A stretch of DNA of 64,000 nucleotides, taken from positions 6,524,501 through 6,588,500 of the forward strand of contig NZ_CP034447.1 in the NCBI RefSeq assembly GCF_003952485.1, read 5' to 3'. How positions within the stretch are numbered: the stretch's first letter is position 1; each line of letters opens with the position of its first letter. Source of the stretch: Mesorhizobium sp. M1E.F.Ca.ET.045.02.1.1. GTDB taxonomy: Bacteria; Pseudomonadota; Alphaproteobacteria; Rhizobiales; Rhizobiaceae. Made by a program: the position numbers and the translations under genes. The notes beneath the pieces were generated by a model. It saw only the letters and a program-made list of their open reading frames with translations, had not been told where the DNA came from and did no database searches. Shown here one piece after another: positions 1 through 6,749 of this stretch.

Positions 1-1
1 C

Positions 2-61
2 GGCTCGTCGATCGGAATTTTCCCAAAGGTGGCGATGGAACCCCCGCGCTGCAACGGCTAA
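2..61 (+). CDS. Possible C-terminal tail of an upstream gene (partial)
   Basis: One plus-strand frame is open from the window edge for 19 codons and ends in TAA. The short peptide (GSSIGIFPKVAMEPPRCNG) is not enough to identify a family. It could be the end of a gene that starts before the window or simply chance. The remaining bases up to the Nudix start show no further signal. Confidence 0.25.
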   Translation, partial: GSSIGIFPKVAMEPPRCNG

Positions 62-114
62 AGCTTGATCAGGCCAATCGGTCCACAACAGGCTGCAGGA
101 ACATTCGGCATTCC

Positions 115-531
115 ATGGAACCGCGCAAGATCGTCCCCGCCGTCTCCGTCGCCGTCGTGCGCGGCAAGACGGTACTTTTGGTCAAGCGCGCGCGGCCGCC
201 CTCGCAAGGGCTCTACGCCTATCCCGGCGGCAAGGTCGAGCCTGGCGAGACGCTAACGCAGGCGGCGGCGCGCGAGCTGGCCGAGGAAACCGGACTCGAG
301 GCCAGGGACTACCACCCGCTGCGCGACATCCATATCGACGGCAGCGGCGAGAATCACGCCGTCGACTATCTGCTGACGGTGTTCGGAGCGGCCTATGTTG
401 GCGGCGAGCCCGAGGCCAGCGACGATGCCGAGACGGCCGCCTTCCACACGCTGGCGGAAATGGCGGAGATGCCGCTGGCGGACGAGGTGCTTGAGGTCGC
501 AAGAGAGCTGCTGGGCGATTCGCATAAGTAG
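115..531 (+). CDS. Nudix hydrolase
   Basis: A 138-residue protein that is little more than a single Nudix fold, the enzyme class that hydrolyses nucleoside diphosphates linked to another moiety. The Nudix box is complete: the GG-x-V-E-P-G-E lead at about residue 40 is followed by the helix AARELAEETGL, which carries the metal-binding REx2EE residues. The short length and the N-terminal beta strand (IVPAVSVAVVRGKTVLLVKR) fit the MutT/ADP-ribose-type group, but the substrate cannot be read from sequence. The ATG at 115 is the only start that leaves the first strand intact. It stands alone, followed by a palindromic repeat, so it is probably monocistronic. Confidence 0.85.
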   Translation: MEPRKIVPAVSVAVVRGKTVLLVKRARPPSQGLYAYPGGKVEPGETLTQAAARELAEETGLEARDYHPLRDIHIDGSGENHAVDYLLTVFGAAYVGGEPEASDDAETAAFHTLAEMAEMPLADEVLEVARELLGDSHK

Positions 532-566
532 CTTCGACAGCGCAACGCCATGACTTCCAGGCGCCT

Positions 567-764
567 GCGCCGCCCCTCACCTGCCTGCCCGTCCTCCGCA
601 GCAGCTGCGGAGGGTGGACCGGCATCCTCTCGGGGAGAGGGGCGTTCTCTTCGCCGATTTCGCCAATCTCCAGCGTTGCAAGAAGGCGCCCAGGCTGCGG
701 CCAGCCCTTTCTCCCCGTCATTATACGGGGAGAAATGCCCGGCAGGGCAATGAGGGGCGGCGCC
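567..764. repeat. Long intergenic palindrome, family A
   Basis: Inverted ends: GCGCCGCCCCTCA at 567 and its near-complement ending at 764, with further internal arms (GTCCTCCGCAGC/GCTGCGGAGG and TTCTCCCCGT/ACGGGGAGAA). It fills the gap between two genes. The CCTGCCGGGCAT-like core recurs around 52.7 kb and 62.1 kb. Elements of this kind are common intergenic repeats in Mesorhizobium; function unknown. Confidence 0.7.
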
Positions 765-850
765 AACCTCAACAGGGAGAGATCCTGGCCAGGGACGACG
801 GCCTCCCAAAATCGTCTTGCGAGCGGCGAATTGTTTGGTCACATAAGCCT

Positions 851-1228
851 ATGACCCGCGCCTCACCTCTCCTCGCCGCGTGCCTCGCCTTCAGCATGAC
901 CCTCACGGCGCGGCCGACACTTGCGGCGGAGGCGCCGTTCGAGCCCGGGCTGATGCGGCTCGCCGAGGTGCTGGGGTCGCTGCATTTCCTGCGCAATCTG
1001 TGCGGCGAGAAGGGCGACCAGTGGCGGGTCGAGATGGAAAAGCTGCTCGAGTCGGAAAACCCCGATCCCGACCGCCGCGCTCGCTTCATCGCCTCCTTCA
1101 ACCGCGGCTACCGCTCCTTCAGCGGCACCTATACGCAATGCACGCCCTCGGCGACCGAGGCTATTGCCCGCTACATGAAGGAAGGCGAGACGCTGTCGCG
1201 CGACATCGCTTCCCGCTACGGGAATTGA
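851..1228 (+). CDS. TIGR02301-type small exported protein
   Basis: A 125-residue protein with an N-terminal signal peptide (hydrophobic stretch about residues 5-23, cleavage likely after LAAEA). The mature part is rich in charged helices and carries two cysteines (RNLCGEKGDQWR and YTQCTPSA) that could form a periplasmic disulfide. The pattern (LGSLHFLRNLCG, then FNRGYRSFSGTY) is what I recall for the TIGR02301 family, which is conserved in rhizobia and has no assigned function. The frame is open upstream into the repeat, but the ATG at 851 is chosen because it directly precedes the signal peptide. Confidence 0.7.
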   Translation: MTRASPLLAACLAFSMTLTARPTLAAEAPFEPGLMRLAEVLGSLHFLRNLCGEKGDQWRVEMEKLLESENPDPDRRARFIASFNRGYRSFSGTYTQCTPSATEAIARYMKEGETLSRDIASRYGN

Positions 1229-1586
1229 GGCCGGCGCCAATCGCGGCCAATCCGGTTTGCGCATAATCCACCGGGAACTGGCCCCCAATGTGACGCGCCT
1301 TATTGTGTCCGGCTGCGCCTTGGTGCAATGATGTGTTGCGCTTGTGCAACAATGTTAATGAAACGTTAGCGCACAATTGCGGAATTAACTCAAACTGAAG
1401 GTTTTGATGCCGCAAGCCGGTCTAATCGGCTAAGCTTCGGAACGGATTGAGCGCAGCCTTGCTCGAAATGTAGATTACGACCGCAAAAATGTCGTATTTA
1501 CAAGCACTTATCTCGGGCTGCGAATGAACTGGAAGGTCAAGCCCGGTCTCTCGCCGGATCGCCGCTTGAAAAAGGTGGACATCGCA
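1229..1586. other. Intergenic region with possible regulatory dyads
   Basis: No gene found. It is AT-richer than its surroundings and holds three features that could serve the next gene: TGTTGC-N6-GCAACA at 1334-1351; TTAA-N7-TTAG at 1355-1369, close to the CtrA recognition pattern TTAA-N7-TTAA; and a dyad ATTACGAC-N9-GTCGTATT (one mismatch) at 1474-1498. All three are inference from short matches. Confidence 0.35.
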
Positions 1587-1844
1587 ATGGAACATGGTGT
1601 CAGCGACATCGACGCGTTGGTCAGGGAAGAAAAGCGCCTGACCGCCGTGGAGAGCCACAGCGAAGCTTGGGCTGAGGGATTGTCGGCTGGCATCGAGCCC
1701 GAGATCATCGCCGAAGCCGCCCTCGAAACCGCGTTTGGCGAAATGCTGCGCGCCAATGGCGAGACCTCGGCGCTGGCCCTGCTCGACCGCATGCGCGAAA
1801 AGGTAATCTCCGGCGCCTTCGAGCCGGAGCGGCTCAAGCACTAG
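1587..1844 (+). CDS. Small hypothetical protein
   Basis: An 85-residue, acidic, helix-rich protein with no signal peptide or membrane segment. I do not recognise the family. The frame is open from an ATG at 1524, but the ATG at 1587 is preferred because GGTGGA lies seven bases before it, while 1524 has no ribosome-binding site. Composition and codon use match the neighbours. It could be a small regulatory or structural protein; nothing in the context narrows this down. Confidence 0.55.
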   Translation: MEHGVSDIDALVREEKRLTAVESHSEAWAEGLSAGIEPEIIAEAALETAFGEMLRANGETSALALLDRMREKVISGAFEPERLKH

Positions 1845-1952
1845 GCCGCCCGCTGTCTAACAGCGGCTTTTGACGGCGACGCGCCATTTGGGCATCATGC
1901 CTGGGTGCCTTAACAGCTCAAGCGCTGTCCGGACCGAGCGAGCCCGGGAACC

Positions 1953-2765
1953 ATGGAGAGGCAAGGGGTGAGATTTTCGTTGGCAGGCCGGCCGCACGCC
2001 TGGACCGTAGGCATGTGGATCGCCGCGTTCTGCCTGGTCCTTCCAGTGGGCTTGTGCCTCGCCAGCACCCCTTCCCATGCGCTGAGCGAGATCCAGCGCC
2101 AGGATTTGCCTTCGCCGGTCACGCCACCCGCCAATGACGATACGGCCCCGCCGGACACGACCGTGCCGATACCGGACCCGCTCGGCACGAAACCCTCCGG
2201 CAACAGCCAGCCGGCCGACGAAAAAAACAAGAGCGAGCCTGAGGCGCCATCCGGCAGCGGCGGCGTCACCAGCCCGCGCGCCGATCCGGACGCACCGCCG
2301 CCCGCTGTCGTCTACGACCTCGACAAGCTGCCGGAACCGGTCAAGCGGATGCATGGGCTGATCGTCGAGGCCTGCAAAAGCGGCGACATCGAGAAGCTGA
2401 GGTCGCTGATCGGCTCGGGCGATTCCATGACGCAGCTGTCGCTTGGCGACATCGACGGCGATCCGATCACTTTCCTCAAGGGCCTGTCCGGCGACAGCGA
2501 CGGCCAGGAGATCCTCGCCATACTGGAAGAGGTGCTCAGCGCCGGTTATGTCCACGTCGACACGGGCACGCCGCAGGAACTCTATGTCTGGCCATATTTC
2601 TTCGCGCTGCCGCTCGACAAGCTCGATCCCAGGCAACGCGTCGAGCTGTTCAAGCTCGTCACGGCAAGCGACTATGACGACATGAAGCAGTTCGGCGCCT
2701 ACATCTTTTACCGCGTCGGCATCACGCCCACCGGCCAGTGGCTGTTCTTCGTCGCCGGGGATTGA
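1953..2765 (+). CDS. Exported hypothetical protein with Pro-rich linker
   Basis: A 270-residue protein with a signal anchor or signal peptide (about residues 17-42, ending near SHALSE), then a Pro/Asp/Ser-rich unstructured linker (about 50-115), then a compact C-terminal domain (about 120-270) that starts VYDLDKLPEPVKRMHGLI and ends in an aromatic strand (TGQWLFFVAGD). The domain has the look of a conserved rhizobial periplasmic protein but I cannot name a family. The 3' end overlaps by 58 bases the open frame of a decayed gene on the other strand. Confidence 0.65.
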   Translation: MERQGVRFSLAGRPHAWTVGMWIAAFCLVLPVGLCLASTPSHALSEIQRQDLPSPVTPPANDDTAPPDTTVPIPDPLGTKPSGNSQPADEKNKSEPEAPSGSGGVTSPRADPDAPPPAVVYDLDKLPEPVKRMHGLIVEACKSGDIEKLRSLIGSGDSMTQLSLGDIDGDPITFLKGLSGDSDGQEILAILEEVLSAGYVHVDTGTPQELYVWPYFFALPLDKLDPRQRVELFKLVTASDYDDMKQFGAYIFYRVGITPTGQWLFFVAGD

Positions 2766-3052
2766 GTTTCGCCAGCGATCGGCCTCATCCCTTGTCGAGA
2801 TCGGCCTCCTTCGACGGATTCAGGGAAGAAGGCCCGGACGCCAAGCTCTGACGCCCGCGTCCGCAGTTCGCGATACCCGTCAGCGTCGGCGCAGAGGAAA
2901 TCCAGATCCAGTGACCGCCGGTATTCGCCGAGTTTCATGACAATGGCGGTGCCACCGCCGAACCAGCACTGGGTGGCCGCCAGGAACTCGCGGTCCATCA
3001 GCCCGAGAGCTTCGGCAATGATCCTGTGTTCCGGTTTTCCAAACGCCTTCAT
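2708..3052 (-). pseudogene. Truncated AbiEii-like nucleotidyltransferase toxin
   Basis: The first 77 or so residues match the start of AbiEii/AbiGii-type nucleotidyltransferase toxins: FGGGTAIVMKLGEYRRS followed by DLDF, the D-x-D metal site. Full-length members are roughly 230-300 residues. Here the family signal stops after RAFFPE and the frame runs on as unrelated sequence over the 3' end of the neighbouring exported-protein gene. The most likely reading is a deletion that removed the C-terminal two thirds, leaving an inactive toxin. The upstream gene on the same strand is probably the old partner. Confidence 0.6.
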
Positions 3053-3127
3053 GATCTCAACTCGCGGTGTTTCCGGCCTTGATTGTTTGCTGCGGGAAGA
3101 CGTTCAAGAAGAGAGGAAAGCGAAACC

Positions 3128-3352
3128 TTACGAGGTGGTCAAAAGGATGCCATGACCGAACTTGTCAGCAAGTTTCCTAATAAGCAGATTTTCACGCGCA
3201 GTAAGGCTTTTTTGATCAACAAAACGCCAATTGCGTTCGTAAAGCGCAAATGCTTCTTCCGCAGGGATCGGACGCGACGCGTCTCGGCTCCAGGCGAGTA
3301 CCTGGAGCTGCGGGAACTCTGCGGGAACGATCGGCGCGATATTTGCGGTCAT
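3128..3352 (-). CDS. Probable antitoxin partner of the AbiE-like toxin remnant
   Basis: A 74-residue protein on the same strand and 75 bases upstream of the toxin remnant. It reads MTANIAPIVPAEFPQL and later FALYERNWRFVD and LTARENLLIRKLADKFG. Placement before a nucleotidyltransferase toxin and size suggest an antitoxin; I do not recognise the fold. An in-frame TTG at 3391 would add 13 residues, but the ATG at 3352 starts cleanly. It ends four bases upstream of a sequence rich in direct repeats and lies just outside the inverted repeat that bounds the mobile patch. Confidence 0.45.
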   Translation of the reverse strand: MTANIAPIVPAEFPQLQVLAWSRDASRPIPAEEAFALYERNWRFVDQKSLTARENLLIRKLADKFGHGILLTTS

Positions 3353-3394
3353 GGTTCTGCAAACATAGTGCGGAGCGCTTAAGAAATCCAACGT

Positions 3395-3415
3395 GGCCTA
3401 AGGCTTGTGGGGATT
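3395..3415. repeat. Left copy of 21-bp inverted repeat bounding mobile patch
   Basis: GGCCTAAGGCTTGTGGGGAT plus T. It matches the complement of 6729-6749 at 20 of 21 positions. The inner edge overlaps the stop codon of the IS5-type transposase; the outer copy overlaps the stop codon of the dihydroorotase gene. I see no matching target duplication outside the two copies. Confidence 0.75.
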
Positions 3416-4166
3416 CATCGAGAGTTAATGACGGCGGCGGCGAGATAGATCATTGCCGCGAAGCTTTTGTCGGTTTTGTCGGCACGCAAGGCGATGCGCT
3501 TGAATTCCTTGAGCTTGCAAAAGAAGTTCTCGATGAGGTGTCGCCACGTGTAGAGTTGGCGGTCGAGTGGCAAGGGCCTTGCGCGCCTCGGGTGCTGGGA
3601 GATGACGATCTTGGCGCCACGTTCGTTGAGATCGGCAACGATGGCATCACTGTCGAAGGCCTTGTCGGCGATCAGCCCGCCGAAATCTACGCCTTGCAGA
3701 AGCGGCTCGACGCCGACCGTGTCGAAGCGGTGCCCCGGCATCAGATGGAAGCGCACAAGGTTGCCGAGTGCATCGGTCAGCGCGAGGATCTTGGTGGTCA
3801 TGCCGCCTTTGGAGCGGCCTATGGCCTGGCTCTGAGTCCCCCTTTTGCGCCCTGTCCGTGGCGGTGGACCTTGACGATGGTGGCGTCGATCATGGCGTAT
3901 TCCATATCCGGCTCGTCCGAGCAGGCTTCGAAGAGCTTCACGAATACATCGGCCTTGCGCCAGTCGCTGAAACGACGAAACGCTGTGCTCCAGTTCCCGA
4001 AATGGGCAGGCAGATCGCGCCACGGGCTGCCCGTGCGCGCAATCCACAGAACTGCCTCGATGAACAGTCGGTTGTCATTGCCACTGCGTCCGGGATCGCT
4101 GGCTTTACCCAGACAATGCGGCTCCATCTTCGCCCATTGGGCGTCAGTCAATACGAATCGGTCCAT
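3415..4166 (-). CDS. IS5-family transposase made by -1 frameshifting
   Basis: DDE transposase encoded in two overlapping frames. The upstream frame (start ATG 4166, stop near 3819) carries the IS5 N-terminal domain (VLTDAQWAKMEPH, WIARTGSPWRDLP) and the first catalytic Asp in MIDATIVKVH. The downstream frame, entered by a -1 shift, carries the second Asp (IADKAFDSD) and the Glu motif (IENFFCKLKEFKRI) up to the TGA at 3415. The switch point is an A4G5 run at 3838-3846, where Lys-AAA can slip back one base. All catalytic residues are present, so the fused product should be functional. This arrangement is typical of the IS427-like group of IS5. The precise ends of the element are not clear. Confidence 0.8.
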
Positions 4167-4196
4167 CAAAAGCTTGAATCACATCGCCAAGCTTTG

Positions 4197-4557
4197 GTGA
4201 ATCTGGAGGCTTCTGTGAGGTCCGTTGGCTCGACGGAGCCGCTTGGCACGACGTCGGACCTCATTGCAAGCCGGATTGAACGGAGCCGCGGGTCGGTCTG
4301 GCGTTATGGGGATTGTAGCCCTGCGGAGCGGTGGGGATTGTCTTTGCCAGGCTGATGAACGGCGTTCGCGGTTCGACCACAGCGATGGACAGCATGGCGG
4401 AAGGCAAAACCGTGATGGCGTGAACCGTCAGACAGGTAGCAGTGGCCTGTGCCGCTGGTCTGGCTGCTTGCGGCTTTGTGCGGTGGGACAAAGGTCTGGG
4501 TGCCGGCGCGCATGGCGACGGGTGCCGAACCAGACGATGTGGACGCACTCGGCGTGA
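4197..4557. other. Non-coding stretch between IS5-type and IS91-type transposases
   Basis: No convincing gene on either strand; the open frames here are arginine-rich readthrough. It probably contains the right end of the IS5-type element (a GATGTGATTCAAGC-like sequence just ahead of its start) and the origin end of the IS91-type element. Two copies of TGGGGATTGT occur at about 4306 and 4331 in direct orientation, resembling part of the 21-bp boundary repeat. Confidence 0.4.
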
Positions 4558-5748
4558 TCATGAGGTGTCATTCCAGAAGGGGGTCGGCGGCGGCTGCCCG
4601 CATCGCCACGTGGCGAGCGTGACCATCGCCCCTCCGCAGCATGGGCAGCGATGCGTCAACGCCAGGCGCTCGGCGGCGACAGCGGCGCTTTCGGCACTCG
4701 GTTCGAGATTGTTCTGCTGCTGGCTGGCCAGCAGTCGGTGGCACAGGCCGAGCTTGGCGGCGCGATGACCGTTGGCGAGGAAGCCGTAATGACGGATGCG
4801 ATGGAAGCCGTCGGGCAGCGTGTGCAGGAGGAAGCGGCGGATGAACTCATCGGCATCGAGCGCCATGACCTTCGTCCTGGCGCCATGACGATAATCCCGC
4901 CAGCGGAACGCGACGCGATCTTCGGCCATGCTGACCAGCCGGGAGTTGGCGATGGCGACACGATGGGTGTAGCGGCCGAGATAGGCCAGCACCTGTTGCG
5001 GCCCGCCGAAGGGCGGCTTGGCGTAGACGACCCATTCGAGGCGACGGACTTCATCGAGCAAGCGGGCGAAGGCGTCGGGCTTTGCCAGGTGGGCGAGATC
5101 GCCGAAGAAGCCCAGCCGGCCCGCATCATGGGCCACTCGCAGTTCCTCCAGGAAGCGGCGGCGAAACAGGCGCGACAGCACGCGCACGGGTAAAAAGAAT
5201 CCCGGCCTGCACGAGATCCAGCGTGTGCAGTCCGGCGAGACGCCGCCGCCCGGCACGATGCAATGCAGATGGGGATGGTAGGTGAGAGTCTGGCCCCAGC
5301 TGTGCAGCACTGCGATGAGGCCGATCTCGGCGCCCAGATGTCTGGGATCGGCGGCGATCGTGCGCAGCGTCTCGGCCGCCGCCTTGAACAGGATCGTGTA
5401 GAGCGCCGTCTTGTTGTGGAAGGCGATCGCGGCGACCTCGGCCGGCAGCGTGAACACCACGTGGAAGTAGGGCACCGGCAGCAGCTCGTCCTGCCGCGCG
5501 GCGAGCCAGTCCCGGCAGGCTTGGCCCTGGCACTTGGGGCAATGCCGGTTGCGGCAGGAATTGTAGGCCACGCGAATCGACCCGCAGGAGCGGCAGCCCT
5601 CGACATGACCGCCCAGTTCGGCGGTCCGACATAACTCGATCGCACTCATCGTGCGGCGCTCGACGCGCCCGAGATGGCCGTCATGGGCCTGTCGATACGC
5701 CTCGCCATAGCGGCGGAAGATATCCGCCACCTCCAGTCTCGCCGGCAT
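4558..5748 (-). CDS. IS91-family transposase (Rep-like, HUH/Tyr)
   Basis: A 396-residue rolling-circle transposase. It starts with a zinc-finger region (CRSCGSIRVAYNSCRNRHC followed by PKCQGQ) at about residues 55-75. The HUH metal motif is HPHLHC at about 155, followed by PGGG; the Tyr region reads LAYLGRYTHRVAI at about 255. Length is normal and no frame damage is visible, so it looks active. It begins 13 bases after the end of the tyrosine recombinase gene on the same strand, the two-gene arrangement often seen in this branch of IS91-type elements. Rolling-circle elements lack terminal inverted repeats and target duplications, so the 21-bp repeats outside it need another explanation. Confidence 0.88.
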   Translation of the reverse strand: MPARLEVADIFRRYGEAYRQAHDGHLGRVERRTMSAIELCRTAELGGHVEGCRSCGSIRVAYNSCRNRHCPKCQGQACRDWLAARQDELLPVPYFHVVFTLPAEVAAIAFHNKTALYTILFKAAAETLRTIAADPRHLGAEIGLIAVLHSWGQTLTYHPHLHCIVPGGGVSPDCTRWISCRPGFFLPVRVLSRLFRRRFLEELRVAHDAGRLGFFGDLAHLAKPDAFARLLDEVRRLEWVVYAKPPFGGPQQVLAYLGRYTHRVAIANSRLVSMAEDRVAFRWRDYRHGARTKVMALDADEFIRRFLLHTLPDGFHRIRHYGFLANGHRAAKLGLCHRLLASQQQNNLEPSAESAAVAAERLALTHRCPCCGGAMVTLATWRCGQPPPTPFWNDTS

Positions 5749-5761
5749 GGGCGGGACCGGA

Positions 5762-6622
5762 TCAGCCCGGCGGCACGACCTCGACGTTCAGCCGGTCGAG
5801 CGGGCTCGTCGTGCGCCGGATGAGGCCATTCGAGACCCTGGTGTAGCGCGCCGTGCTCGACAGGTTGTCGTGGCCGAGCAGAACCTGGATGATACGGATG
5901 TCGGTGCCGTTCTCCAGAAGATGCGTGGCGAAAGAGTGCCTGAGCGTGTGGACCGTCACCCGCTTGTCGATGCCGGCGGCCGCACGCGCCGAGCGACAGG
6001 CCGAATACAACACCTGTACATCGATAGGGCGATCGGCGCCGCGCCCGGGAAACAGCCAGTCCTGCGGCTTCGCCAGCCGCCAGTAAATCCGCAGGATGCG
6101 CAGAAGCTGCGCCGACAGCATCACGGTGCGGTCCTTGCCGCCCTTGCCGTGCTCGACCCGAATGACGCCGCGCCCGCTGTCGATGTCGCCGACCTTTAGG
6201 CCGACGGTCTCCGAGGCGCGAAGTCCAGCAGCGTAGGCTGTGGTCAGGGCCGTGCGCGTCTTCAGGCTCGGGACCGCTTCCAGGAACCTGACCACCTCGT
6301 CGGCGCTCAACACCACTGGCAGCGTGCGTGGTAAGCGGGCGTAGACAATGCGTTCCGGGATCTCGGCATGGCCCAACGTCACGCCGTAGAAGAACCGCAG
6401 TGCGCACACCGTCTGGTTCAGCGCCGGCCACGAAATCCCCGTTGAAACCAGATGCACCTGGAAGGCGCGCACGTCCTCAAGGCCAAGCCGGTCAGGGGAG
6501 CGGCTAAAGTAGCGCGAAAACTTCGCCACCGCGTGCACGTAGGATCGCTGGGTGGCCGGCGACAAATTGCGGATCGTCATGTCCTCGATCATGCGCCGGC
6601 GAAGAGGGCTCAACTCGACCAT
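5762..6622 (-). CDS. Tyrosine recombinase companion of the IS91-type transposase
   Basis: A 286-residue phage-integrase-family recombinase. The N-terminal SAM-like domain (LSPATQRSYVHAVAKF) binds the core sites; the catalytic domain carries Arg in AAGLRASETVGLK, the HTLRHSFATHL box, the LLGHDN motif and the nucleophile in STARYTRV. The ATG at 6622 is chosen because AGGAG lies seven bases ahead of it; the open frame begins 14 codons earlier. Transcribed together with the IS91-type transposase directly downstream. It may help resolve or integrate the element, but its exact part is unknown. Confidence 0.88.
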   Translation of the reverse strand: MVELSPLRRRMIEDMTIRNLSPATQRSYVHAVAKFSRYFSRSPDRLGLEDVRAFQVHLVSTGISWPALNQTVCALRFFYGVTLGHAEIPERIVYARLPRTLPVVLSADEVVRFLEAVPSLKTRTALTTAYAAGLRASETVGLKVGDIDSGRGVIRVEHGKGGKDRTVMLSAQLLRILRIYWRLAKPQDWLFPGRGADRPIDVQVLYSACRSARAAAGIDKRVTVHTLRHSFATHLLENGTDIRIIQVLLGHDNLSSTARYTRVSNGLIRRTTSPLDRLNVEVVPPG

Positions 6623-6728
6623 CTCAGTGCTCCTGTTCTCGAGATTGCGCTTCAACAGCCACAATCCTTCAAAACAGAAGCGTCACCCGCAAACCGATCC
6701 GCCAAATGCCGCGTTAGCGGCTTCGTTC

Positions 6729-6749
6729 AATCCCCACAGGCCTTAGGCC
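6729..6749. repeat. Right copy of 21-bp inverted repeat bounding mobile patch
   Basis: AATCCCCACAGGCCTTAGGC plus C. It is the complement of 3395-3415 with one mismatch. It overlaps the last two codons and the stop of the dihydroorotase gene, so the repeat supplies the end of a housekeeping gene. Confidence 0.75.
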
